From Flavobacteriaceae bacterium UBA2000 (GTDB taxonomy: Bacteria > Bacteroidota > Bacteroidia > Flavobacteriales > Flavobacteriaceae): a stretch of 9,360 nucleotides of DNA. Numbering within the stretch: position 1 is the stretch's first letter; every line of letters begins with the position of its first letter. The position numbers were made by a program, and so were the translations under genes. Shown here in pieces: positions 1 through 6,665 of the stretch. Under the pieces are notes generated by a model. The model was not told the DNA's origin, made no database searches, and saw only the letters and a list, made by a program, of their open reading frames with translations. The stretch covers positions 1 to 9,360 of the forward strand of contig DDCS01000082.1 of the NCBI GenBank assembly GCA_002335345.1, read 5' to 3'.

Positions 1-1892
1 GGGTTAGCCGATGTGCTATTACGTCCAATACCTATGGTGTAGGCTAAGTTATTAGAATAACCATCGCCAAAAGTGAATAGGCCCGTATTGTAGTTGCGTA
101 AATCAAAATGCTGAAAACTCAACGATTGAGACAATTGGAAATAATCATCCGGCCATTTCAGTCGTTTTGCAATGCCTATTGATCCACCAGTGATCAAGAA
201 TCTTCGATCCGTATCGCGCTCGCGGGTTTGGAAATTAAACAGATACTGAACAGTATGCGAAAAAGAGGTGCTAAATTGTATTGGTCGCTCTCCACCCAGC
301 CATGGTTCCATAATCGATAGGCTGTAGGTCGAATAAAAGGTACTGGCCTGTGCACGCAGCGAAAAGCGCTGACCATCACCCATGGGCAGTGGATGCCATG
401 AATCTTTATTGAATATATTGCGCAGAGAAAAGTTATTGAAGGACAGCCCAAGGGTTCCAACAAACCCACCACCACCGTAACCTCCTTGAAGTTCGATTTG
501 ACTCGACCCTTTTTCGATTACAGAATATTCCAAATCGAGTGTTCCGTTGTTGGGATCTAAATTCTTGAAATTAGGCGTCAATTGTTCTGCGTCAAAATAG
601 CCTAGCTGCCCTAATTCCCGAACGGTTCGAATCACATTGCGCTTGCTGTATTTTTCCCCAGGACGGGTGCGCAGCTCACGATAAATTACGTGGTCGTTGG
701 TTTTGTCATTACCCACGACAGTGACATGGTCAAAGTAGGTTAATTTATTTTCCTTAATGCGAATTTCGAAATCAATGGTATCTCCGCGCACGGCAACCTC
801 TACGGGATTAATCTGCGAGAAAAGATAGCCTTCATTTTGATAAAGGTTCGTTAAATCGGCAGCGTCGGGATCGCTATTGTCTGCAATACGCTCTTGGAGC
901 AAGGTTCCGTTATAGGTGTCCCCTTTGGACAAGGCCAAATATTGTTTTAAAAACTCATTGGTGTATGAACTGTTTCCGATAAAGCGAATGTCCCCAAAGT
1001 AGTACTTTTTACCTTCTTCAATGGTTAGGTCTAAGGCGATGGCCTTGTCACTTAAAACCCGCAGCGTATCTTTTAGAATACGCGCATCTCGATAGCCATT
1101 CTCCTTGTATTTCTGTATTAAATTCGCTTTGTCCTCTTCAAAAAGAGCCTCGGTATACTTTGATTTTTTCCAAACACGCAGAGGATTTTTACGCTTCACA
1201 TTTTTGAGAAAACGACGTAGTTTTGCGTCGCTTAATTCTTTATTGCCTTCAAAGTTAATTTCAGCCACCTTGACGCGCTCCCCGCGATCAATTAAAATAC
1301 GCATGTCTTGCGCTATCGCCGTGCCGGTTGAATCCAGGACCGGTATGGTGGTGATCATCACATTAGTGTTGAGAAAACCGTGTTCTGCGTACTTATTGAT
1401 GATGTGATTCTTGGTGGTGGTGATCAAGTTTTTAGTGATCTTGGTACCTTCCTTAAGCTCATTATCATTAATGATTTCGGTGCGCTGTCCCTTTCTCACT
1501 CCATCAATGATCACCTTATTCAACTTGGGCAATTCTACGATGTATAGTTCTAAATCGACATCAGTCCCTTCGGTATCGGTGACGTAGAACGCAATGTCAC
1601 TGAATAGATTTTGGGCCCATAGTTTTTTTGTAATGCCGCTGAGTTTCTCTCCGGGGATATAAATTTGGTCTCCCACCTTAAGTCCGGTAAAGGCGATAAC
1701 AGTATTTTCGTTGAAGTTTTGCGCCCCAGTAACTTTAAGACTTCTAATGGTGTATTTGGTACCGCTATCGAGCTCTTTCTTCTGGGCCAAAATAGAAGGG
1801 GACCAAAATAAGCAAAGCCCCACCCAAAGGAGGAGCTGTTTGACTATATTTTTGGCGTGCTTAGGCGTTAAGTTGTTCGCTCGTCTTTCCAA
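1..1892 (-). CDS. bamA: Outer-membrane barrel assembly protein BamA (Omp85), C-terminus cut by window edge
   Basis: This is the central subunit of the BAM complex, which folds and inserts beta-barrel proteins into the outer membrane. About 630 codons are visible in one open frame, without stop, down to base 1. From the chosen start there is a signal peptide (basic N-region, hydrophobic core LLLWVGLCLFW, SPSILAQ cleavage region near residue 36). A series of POTRA repeats follows over roughly residues 45-460; typical phrases are YTIRSLKVTG, LNKVIIDGV, VKVAEINFEGN, YYFGDIRFIGN and YFDHVTVVGN. The barrel begins near residue 468 with IELQGGYGGGGFVGTLG, the form usual in Flavobacteriia. The family is about 850 residues long, so roughly the last quarter (most of the barrel) lies outside. 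No ATG is available: the frame opens after a TAG at 1919-1917, and the best start is TTG at 1892, inside uppS. The identity is secure; the start is inferred. Confidence 0.95.
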   Translation of the reverse strand, partial: MERRANNLTPKHAKNIVKQLLLWVGLCLFWSPSILAQKKELDSGTKYTIRSLKVTGAQNFNENTVIAFTGLKVGDQIYIPGEKLSGITKKLWAQNLFSDIAFYVTDTEGTDVDLELYIVELPKLNKVIIDGVRKGQRTEIINDNELKEGTKITKNLITTTKNHIINKYAEHGFLNTNVMITTIPVLDSTGTAIAQDMRILIDRGERVKVAEINFEGNKELSDAKLRRFLKNVKRKNPLRVWKKSKYTEALFEEDKANLIQKYKENGYRDARILKDTLRVLSDKAIALDLTIEEGKKYYFGDIRFIGNSSYTNEFLKQYLALSKGDTYNGTLLQERIADNSDPDAADLTNLYQNEGYLFSQINPVEVAVRGDTIDFEIRIKENKLTYFDHVTVVGNDKTNDHVIYRELRTRPGEKYSKRNVIRTVRELGQLGYFDAEQLTPNFKNLDPNNGTLDLEYSVIEKGSSQIELQGGYGGGGFVGTLGLSFNNFSLRNIFNKDSWHPLPMGDGQRFSLRAQASTFYSTYSLSIMEPWLGGERPIQFSTSFSHTVQYLFNFQTRERDTDRRFLITGGSIGIAKRLKWPDDYFQLSQSLSFQHFDLRNYNTGLFTFGDGYSNNLAYTIGIGRNSTSAN

Positions 1893-2604
1893 ATCTTCGT
1901 TCTCTATTTTGATAGTCTAATATAGCGTTATACAAATGAGCCTTTGTATAATCAGGCCAAAGTGTCTCTGTAAAATGCAATTCTGCGTAGGCTATTTGCC
2001 ATAACAAAAAATTGCTGATTCTCTGTTCGCCACTCGTCCTAATCAATAAATCTACATCGGGTAAGTCCCGGGTGTAAAGATGATTATTAATAATGGTTTC
2101 GTTAATATCCGACGGCGAAATTAGGTTATTTTTAACTTTGAGACTAATCTCTTGAATGGTTTTTGTGATTTCTTCTCGCGAACCATAACTCAAGGCCAAA
2201 GTCAGGGTCATATGGCGATTTTCTGATGTGCGCTCCATGACCGATTTGAGGTCTTTATGGGCTTTTTCAGGGAGGGCGTCTAAATTGCCGATCGCGTTGA
2301 GTCGAATCCCATTTTTCTGTAGTGTGGGCAGTTCTTTATTTAAGGCTTTAACAAGCAGTTTCATCAGGGCCTGAACTTCGAGTTTTGGACGTCGCCAATT
2401 TTCGGTAGAAAAGGCGTATAAAGTCAAATTGGGGATATTGAGTTCTGCACAAGCTTCGACAATTTCACGTACGGACTCTGCCCCCTGTTCATGGCCAAAA
2501 ACCCGAAATTTGCCTTGGTTTTTTGCCCAACGGCCATTGCCATCCATGATAATGGCAATATGCTGGGGTAATTTATCTTGGTCAATTTTATGTTGCGCGC
2601 CCAT
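1861..2604 (-). CDS. uppS: Isoprenyl transferase (undecaprenyl diphosphate synthase)
   Basis: This cytosolic cis-prenyltransferase condenses isopentenyl diphosphate units onto farnesyl diphosphate. The product, C55 undecaprenyl diphosphate, is the lipid carrier for peptidoglycan and surface polysaccharides. With the start used here it has 247 residues, the usual family length. Visible motifs: IAIIMDGNGRWAK (residues 16-28, with the Mg-binding catalytic Asp at 21), GHEQGAESV (38-45), YAFSTENWRRP (63-73), and the C-terminal block DLLIRTSGEQRISNFLLWQ (185-203) followed by AYAELHFTETLWPD. An in-frame ATG at 2622 would add six residues, but ATG at 2604 is preferred. It overlaps the porG stop as TAATG, a coupling arrangement, and it gives the usual short leader before the KLPQHIAIIMDG block. 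The 3' end overlaps the inferred bamA start by 32 bases. The pairing of UppS with BamA is common across bacteria. Confidence 0.97.
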   Translation of the reverse strand: MGAQHKIDQDKLPQHIAIIMDGNGRWAKNQGKFRVFGHEQGAESVREIVEACAELNIPNLTLYAFSTENWRRPKLEVQALMKLLVKALNKELPTLQKNGIRLNAIGNLDALPEKAHKDLKSVMERTSENRHMTLTLALSYGSREEITKTIQEISLKVKNNLISPSDINETIINNHLYTRDLPDVDLLIRTSGEQRISNFLLWQIAYAELHFTETLWPDYTKAHLYNAILDYQNRERRFGKTSEQLNA

Positions 2605-3305
2605 TAAAAATTGCAATAACATGGTTTACGCCCAAAGGCGTAGGTAAAAGTCACTCCTGTAAACACGTACCAATCATTATTGGTGGTGTCGCCGAAAGGT
2701 ACATTATTTACCTCGGAATTACCAACATTGGCACTACCATCTATAGCATCCGTAAAGCTATATCTCGCCCCGACTTCCAAACCCACTAAAAATTTGGTTC
2801 CTAGTGTTTTTTTGAGTCCTAAAACCATGGGAATAGCATAAGTGGTCTCTCGGCCAACGGGATCGAATAAAGTGCCGGTTTTGCGCAGAGCATCATACCA
2901 TGTGTACGTGAATCCTGTATACATATAGGGCGCAAAGGCCGGAGTGCCTTCATGCAAATCAAATTCCCAAAAGGTATATTCGATGCCGAGGGACACTTCA
3001 CTTAGGGTATTTTCAAAGGAATAACCGCGTTGGAGCCTTCTGGTATCCTTCGAGTCTAGGTCATCAGCCATTATTTGTGCCACCAGATAAGTCAGTCTAA
3101 AGGCGTGGCGGGTACTTCTGTTCCATTTGGCAATACCGCCAAAAGTTGGGCCTGCGGGAGCAATGAATTGGGTGTCTCCAACATCGCCAATGTAATTTGC
3201 GCCGCCCACAAAAGCACCGATTTCATAGGTTTGTGCGCGACTCTGGGTTGAGACACTCAGTCCCAAGATACAGAACGTAACAATAAGGTTAAATTTGTTG
3301 CGCAT
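2604..3305 (-). CDS. porG: Type IX secretion system protein PorG (DUF6089 family)
   Basis: This is a predicted outer-membrane beta-barrel of 233 residues. Residues 1-24 look like a signal peptide (MRNK, then a hydrophobic stretch, then QSRA) cut before QTYEIGAFVGG. The mature part has the alternating aromatic/Gly strands of a small barrel, for example EIGAFVGGANYIGDVG, SEVSLGIEYTFWEF, YMYTGFTYTWYDAL, LVGLEVGARYSF and YVFTGVTFTYAFG. It ends in a Cys-Tyr-Cys tail (CYCNF). In Porphyromonas gingivalis, PorG is an outer-membrane component associated with the PorK/PorN ring of the type IX secretion system; this is family knowledge, not visible here. The position between nadK and uppS-bamA matches the arrangement I know from flavobacteria and supports the call. 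Its TAA shares a base with the uppS ATG. A TAnnTTTG promoter box lies just upstream. Barrel-forming is well supported by pattern; the PorG name rests on family resemblance plus context. Confidence 0.85.
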   Translation of the reverse strand: MRNKFNLIVTFCILGLSVSTQSRAQTYEIGAFVGGANYIGDVGDTQFIAPAGPTFGGIAKWNRSTRHAFRLTYLVAQIMADDLDSKDTRRLQRGYSFENTLSEVSLGIEYTFWEFDLHEGTPAFAPYMYTGFTYTWYDALRKTGTLFDPVGRETTYAIPMVLGLKKTLGTKFLVGLEVGARYSFTDAIDGSANVGNSEVNNVPFGDTTNNDWYVFTGVTFTYAFGRKPCYCNF

Positions 3306-3321
3306 GGCCAGTTAAAGGGTG

Positions 3322-3329
3322 CAAATATA
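3322..3329 (-). promoter_or_regulatory. Bacteroidota-type -7 box upstream of porG
   Basis: Read on the minus strand this is TATATTTG, an exact match to TAnnTTTG, followed by CA as in many flavobacterial promoters. It lies 16 bases before the porG ATG, giving a predicted leader of about 10 bases. The -33 element is weak: there is no TTTG at the expected 18-21 base distance. It sits in the 141-base gap between nadK and porG, the largest gap in this gene string, so porG-uppS-bamA can probably be transcribed without the upstream genes. Confidence 0.6.
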
Positions 3330-3446
3330 ACAATTAACTTTTTGCCTCATTTTCCTTTAGAATTGGGCATTGAATAAACATTTATTTTAATAAAATATTG
3401 TAGGCCAGCGAAGATTTCCACGCTAGAGAACAGGATTTAATCGGCC

Positions 3447-4334
3447 CTAGTTCCGTTTGTCTTCTCCCCAGTAGAGTTTATCGCGCAAGGTCTTGATGAA
3501 TGAAGTCTCTGGAAGGTGGACCATTTTTAATCGAAACGGCGCCTTTTTTATAATTATTTCTGAGTCATTGGGTAGAGACTCAATGCGCGAGTCTAAGGAC
3601 ATCAAATGATGGGTTGCTCCCGAAGACACCTTTAGTTTGACGGTACGGTCATCAGGAATAATAAGTGGGCGCGCATTAAGATTGTGCGGGGCGATGGGCG
3701 TAATGAGAAGATTTGCTGATTCTGGATGTATAATCGGGCCGCCACAACTCAGGCTATAACCTGTTGACCCCGTGGGTGTAGCGACTATGAGTCCATCGCT
3801 CCAATAGGTATTAAGGTGTTCTTGGTCGACCCAAACATCAACGCGAATCATAGAAGTAGAGTCCTTTCGGTTTATCGAAACTTCATTTAACGCAAAATTT
3901 AAATCTTCTGCAGGACTGGTTAACCCCTTTGTCTCGACCTCTATTAGCGTGCGTTCACTTATGCGATAGGCTCCAGAAATTAATTGGGTGAGTTGATCGG
4001 CGATCGCCTCTTTTGGAATCGTTGAGAGAAAACCTAATCGGCCCGTATTGATCCCAACGACAGGAATATTCATGTCGCGCACGTAGGTAACTGCTTTGAG
4101 CATGGTGCCGTCACCCCCAACGCTAATAAAGAAGTCCAAGTGCTCATCTGGTACATCAATAATTTCGATGCGCTGGGCATGGGCCATGGTGATTCGATGG
4201 GTTTTGAGCAAATCCCAAAGTTCTCTAATCATGCACACTTTAATGTTCTGAGCAAAAAGTGTATCGAGGATGACCTCAATAAAATGTTCTGAGCCTTTGT
4301 GATAAAACTGACCAAATACGGCAACGCGTGTCAT
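3447..4334 (-). CDS. nadK: NAD kinase
   Basis: This cytosolic enzyme phosphorylates NAD to NADP using ATP or polyphosphate and is the only usual route to NADP. It has 295 residues, normal for the family. Visible signatures are the nucleotide-binding GGDGT loop at 73-77 (within FFISVGGDGTMLKAV), VVGINTGRLGFLS (92-104), the Asn-Glu pair at 150-151 (LNEVSI), and the block SDGLIVATPTGSTGYSLSCG (179-198). PIAPHNLNARPLIIPDD (213-229) is also typical. The ATG start at 4334 follows the CBS-gene stop by 13 bases, so the two are almost certainly cotranscribed. No Shine-Dalgarno sequence is apparent, as is common in this phylum. It ends with TAG at 3449-3447. I see no missing active-site residue. Confidence 0.97.
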   Translation of the reverse strand: MTRVAVFGQFYHKGSEHFIEVILDTLFAQNIKVCMIRELWDLLKTHRITMAHAQRIEIIDVPDEHLDFFISVGGDGTMLKAVTYVRDMNIPVVGINTGRLGFLSTIPKEAIADQLTQLISGAYRISERTLIEVETKGLTSPAEDLNFALNEVSINRKDSTSMIRVDVWVDQEHLNTYWSDGLIVATPTGSTGYSLSCGGPIIHPESANLLITPIAPHNLNARPLIIPDDRTVKLKVSSGATHHLMSLDSRIESLPNDSEIIIKKAPFRLKMVHLPETSFIKTLRDKLYWGEDKRN

Positions 4335-4348
4335 GATAAAGGGGTGAT

Positions 4349-5005
4349 TTAAATATTGAGGTATTTATCAAGATACTCAGAGCGCTCCTTGAGCTGATTC
4401 AGGGTGCTGTCTTTTTCATGCACTGAAATAATATCAAAGCCATAGCGTCGCAGTGCCTCGATGCAAATTGTGATGGTCTCAGACGACACTTTTAGGGTCA
4501 CTTGGGTGAGGTCATTGTTTTGTTCTGAGATAAAAGCACCCAATAGATGCCCGCCGTTTGACTCGATGATTTGGGTGAGTTCTGCCAAAGAATATTCGTT
4601 GGTTTTCCGCCCCACAATCAAAACCACGCCTTCTGCAGACAAAAACGGCGTGCTGTGAAATAAATGCATGATATCGCTCAGCTCATAGTATCCTTGGTAA
4701 ACGCCTTGGGCATCGACTACGGGCATGATGTTGGTTTGATGTTGTGCAAAGGCTTCAAGTATTTCGAACCATGAATTTTGAGCGCGCACAAAAAAGGGCG
4801 TAAGGGCATATTGCACATCACTTAAGGTCGTGTTTGGATCCAAACAAAGCGCATCAGTTTCAGAGAGGGCCCCTAAATATTGCGCCTCACGGGTAACCAA
4901 AACATGGGACAAAGAGCAATGGCTTAGTGTTTCGCGGACATCGACCAATTTATTGTCAAGGGCAAAGGGCTTGTGATCATTGATAATGAAATTCGTGCAG
5001 TCCAT
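4349..5005 (-). CDS. CBS-pair protein with C-terminal ACT-like domain (AcuB-like)
   Basis: This is a soluble protein of 218 residues from ATG 5005. It reads as two CBS motifs (roughly 8-58 and 66-116; the second contains NIMPVVDAQGVYQGYYELSD). A third region at about 122-200, starting EGVVLIVGRKTNEYSLAEL, alternates strand and helix like an ACT domain. CBS pairs usually bind adenine nucleotides and ACT domains small ligands, so a ligand-sensing regulatory role is likely; the ligand and target are unknown. It is first in the minus-strand string, 13 bases ahead of nadK, which hints at nucleotide-linked regulation (inference only). A longer reading from TTG at 5032 is rejected: that TTG forms the end of the TAATTTTG promoter box, and MDCTNFIINDHKP at the ATG looks like the usual start of this family. 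The AcuB label is by domain layout, not proven orthology. Confidence 0.85.
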   Translation of the reverse strand: MDCTNFIINDHKPFALDNKLVDVRETLSHCSLSHVLVTREAQYLGALSETDALCLDPNTTLSDVQYALTPFFVRAQNSWFEILEAFAQHQTNIMPVVDAQGVYQGYYELSDIMHLFHSTPFLSAEGVVLIVGRKTNEYSLAELTQIIESNGGHLLGAFISEQNNDLTQVTLKVSSETITICIEALRRYGFDIISVHEKDSTLNQLKERSEYLDKYLNI

Positions 5006-5029
5006 GGGGGAATTTTTCTGCAAATTACT

Positions 5030-5059
5030 CAAAATTAGCCGCTTTTTTCGCTGATCAAG
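5030..5059 (-). promoter_or_regulatory. Promoter for the CBS-nadK-porG-uppS-bamA string
   Basis: On the minus strand there is CTTG at 5059-5056, then 18 bases, then TAATTTTG at 5037-5030, an exact TAnnTTTG box. The spacing fits the Bacteroidota -33/-7 arrangement. Transcription would start around 5023-5025, leaving a leader of roughly 20 bases before the ATG at 5005. This favours the short start of the CBS gene. Confidence 0.6.
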
Positions 5060-5063
5060 TTTG

Positions 5064-5071
5064 TATTTTTG
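5064..5071 (+). promoter_or_regulatory. Bacteroidota-type -7 box upstream of pdxJ
   Basis: TATTTTTG is an exact TAnnTTTG match, placed 17 bases before the pdxJ ATG, for a leader of about 11 bases. The -33 side is only T-rich (TTTTTTCG at 5043-5050) with no clean TTG. The box lies beyond the -33 element of the opposing promoter, so the two promoters face away from each other within 42 bases. Confidence 0.5.
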
Positions 5072-5088
5072 TCCTTCTTTAAATTGCT

Positions 5089-5805
5089 ATGACCCGACTC
5101 AGTGTAAATATCAATAAAATCGCCACCCTGCGTAATGCGCGCGGAGGTAATGTGCCCGATCTCATTCAAGTGGCTATCGATGCACAAAAATTTGGTGCTC
5201 AAGGCATCACAATTCACCCTCGGCCAGATGAGCGTCATATCCGCTATCAGGACGCTATTGATTTAAAACCAGTAGTGCACACGGAGTTCAATATAGAGGG
5301 GAACCCTCAATCAAAATTTTTATCCCTCATCGAAAAGCTCAGACCAGAGCAGGTGACCTTGGTGCCCGACGCCGATGATGCCATTACCTCAAATGCGGGG
5401 TGGGACACCATAAGGCATCAAGATAAATTAAAGGAGATAATTGCAGGATGTAAAAATATTGGGGTGCGCACCTCAATATTTGTGGCTCCAGAACTCAAAA
5501 TGATTGAAGGTGCTGCAGCCTGCGGCACAGACCGGATTGAACTTTATACTGAAGCCTACGCCCATCAATATACTCAAAACCCTGAAAAGGCTGTGGCCCC
5601 GTATGCGGCCGCTGCGGTGTTGGCTCATGAACTGGGACTGGGGATCAATGCGGGGCACGATCTTTCTTTGGAAAACATTGAATACTTCGCAAAAAATGTC
5701 CCGAATTTGGCCGAGGTTTCTATCGGGCACGCCTTAATTTGTGAGGCTTTGTACCAGGGGTTAGAAACCGTTATTCAGTCTTATTTAAAAAAGCTCGCGC
5801 ATTGA
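5089..5805 (+). CDS. pdxJ: Pyridoxine 5'-phosphate synthase
   Basis: This cytosolic TIM-barrel enzyme catalyses the last ring-closing step of DXP-dependent vitamin B6 synthesis, joining 1-deoxyxylulose 5-phosphate and 3-amino-2-oxopropyl phosphate to pyridoxine 5'-phosphate. It has 238 residues, full length for the family. Visible motifs are LSVNINKIATLRNARGG (4-20), ITIHPRPDERHI (40-51, holding His43, Arg45 and His50), EFNIEGNP (66-73, with Glu70), QVTLVPDADDAITSNAGWD (88-106), ELYTEAYA (151-158) and INAGHDLSLENI (186-197, with His190). By spacing, His43, Glu70 and His190 match the E. coli catalytic residues His45, Glu72 and His193. The ATG start follows a TAnnTTTG box. The final base of the His codon plus the TGA stop form TTGA, which is also the start of the next gene, so the two genes are translationally coupled. 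Confidence 0.97.
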   Translation: MTRLSVNINKIATLRNARGGNVPDLIQVAIDAQKFGAQGITIHPRPDERHIRYQDAIDLKPVVHTEFNIEGNPQSKFLSLIEKLRPEQVTLVPDADDAITSNAGWDTIRHQDKLKEIIAGCKNIGVRTSIFVAPELKMIEGAAACGTDRIELYTEAYAHQYTQNPEKAVAPYAAAAVLAHELGLGINAGHDLSLENIEYFAKNVPNLAEVSIGHALICEALYQGLETVIQSYLKKLAH

Positions 5806-6569
5806 TCTTACACAGCCAAATCGTCGGTGAAGGAAGGCCCGTGGTCATTTTACACGGATTTTTGGGTATGGGCGATAACTGGAAGTCCTTGGCCTTGAGT
5901 ATGGCCCAAAAAGGCAATCAGGTGCATTTGGTGGATCAGCGCAATCACGGCAGGAGCTTCCATCATGCCGCATTTAATTACGAACTGCTCACTCAAGACT
6001 TAAAAGCCTATCTGGATCAACAAGGATTAGAGCGCATTATATTGCTAGGGCATTCTATGGGCGGTAAAACAGCTATGAATTTTGCGACCCAGCATCCCGA
6101 TTCCGTCACTCATCTGGCTATTGCCGATATTGGGCCAAAAGAATATCCTCCTCATCATCAGGCTATTTTAAAAGCCCTGAATCATTTGCAGCAAAGTGAG
6201 CCAAACTCCAGAAAACAGGCTGACGCCTTACTTTCTGAGTATATCAATGAACCGGGCATCCGACAATTTCTATTAAAAAACCTTTACTGGAAGGCCCCAG
6301 AACAATTAGGGTTGAGGATTAATTTGAACGCTTTGACCGAAAACGCCGATCAAATCGGGGCGGCATTAGCACCAAATGCCATTTTCTCTGGGCCAACGCT
6401 CTTTCTTAAAGGGGCAAAATCAGCCTATATTTTGCCAGAAGACACTCCTGGAATAACGCGTCATTTTCCTCAGGCGCGCGTGGTGGAAATCGCTCGAGCG
6501 GGCCATTGGTTACACGCTGAAAATCCAAAAGATTTTTTGGCTGCATTTCTGGCTTTTATCCATGCTTAA
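5802..6569 (+). CDS. Alpha/beta-fold hydrolase, YbfF-like esterase
   Basis: This is a soluble 255-residue alpha/beta hydrolase. The oxyanion-hole region is ILHGFLGMGDNW (16-27), followed by LVDQRNHGRS (43-52). The nucleophile elbow is GHSMGG (83-88) with Ser85. Asp109 (in ADIGP) and His235 (in AGHWLHAENP) complete a triad. The Ser-to-Asp spacing of 24 equals that of E. coli YbfF (Ser89/Asp113), which supports a YbfF-like acyl ester or thioesterase. The natural substrate is not known. The start is TTG at 5802, overlapping the pdxJ stop by 4 bases. It is supported because the frame begins directly with ILHSQIVGEGRPVVILHG, the first strand of the fold, and no in-frame ATG comes before the HG motif. 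The link to pdxJ recurs in flavobacteria, but no shared pathway is evident. Confidence 0.9.
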   Translation: MILHSQIVGEGRPVVILHGFLGMGDNWKSLALSMAQKGNQVHLVDQRNHGRSFHHAAFNYELLTQDLKAYLDQQGLERIILLGHSMGGKTAMNFATQHPDSVTHLAIADIGPKEYPPHHQAILKALNHLQQSEPNSRKQADALLSEYINEPGIRQFLLKNLYWKAPEQLGLRINLNALTENADQIGAALAPNAIFSGPTLFLKGAKSAYILPEDTPGITRHFPQARVVEIARAGHWLHAENPKDFLAAFLAFIHA

Positions 6570-6608
6570 GCCGACAATACGTCTTCTCTAAATCCATAGG
6601 GACAAATC

Positions 6609-6639
6609 TTGTAGGGTAACGTGAAAAGAATTACTTTTG
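6609..6639 (+). promoter_or_regulatory. Promoter for tig
   Basis: TTG at 6609-6611, a 20-base spacer, then TACTTTTG at 6632-6639, an exact TAnnTTTG box. This is one of the two best -33/-7 pairs in the window. Transcription would start near 6645, giving a leader of about 20 bases to the tig ATG at 6666. The 96-base gap separates tig from the hydrolase and shows no convincing terminator hairpin. Confidence 0.62.
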
Positions 6640-6665
6640 CGACCTATTTTTAAGGCGTAAACCAC

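Noticed and set aside
1324..1361. Short palindromes in bamA (CCGGT...ACCGG and GTGATCATCAC)
   Set aside because: They are 5-bp arms inside conserved coding sequence, expected by chance.
1105..1407. 100-residue plus-strand open frame inside bamA
   Set aside because: It is antisense to well-conserved POTRA coding sequence and low in family-like features, so a shadow frame.
3383..3397. Perfect AT-only inverted repeat (TATTTTA/TAAAATA) between nadK and porG
   Set aside because: It has no G-C pairs and a one-base centre, so no stable hairpin; more likely chance in an AT-rich gap, though an operator cannot be excluded.
5006..5032. Longer CBS-protein start at TTG 5032 (adds nine residues)
   Set aside because: The TTG is the last part of the TAATTTTG promoter box, so it would not be in the transcript, and ATG 5005 fits the family start.
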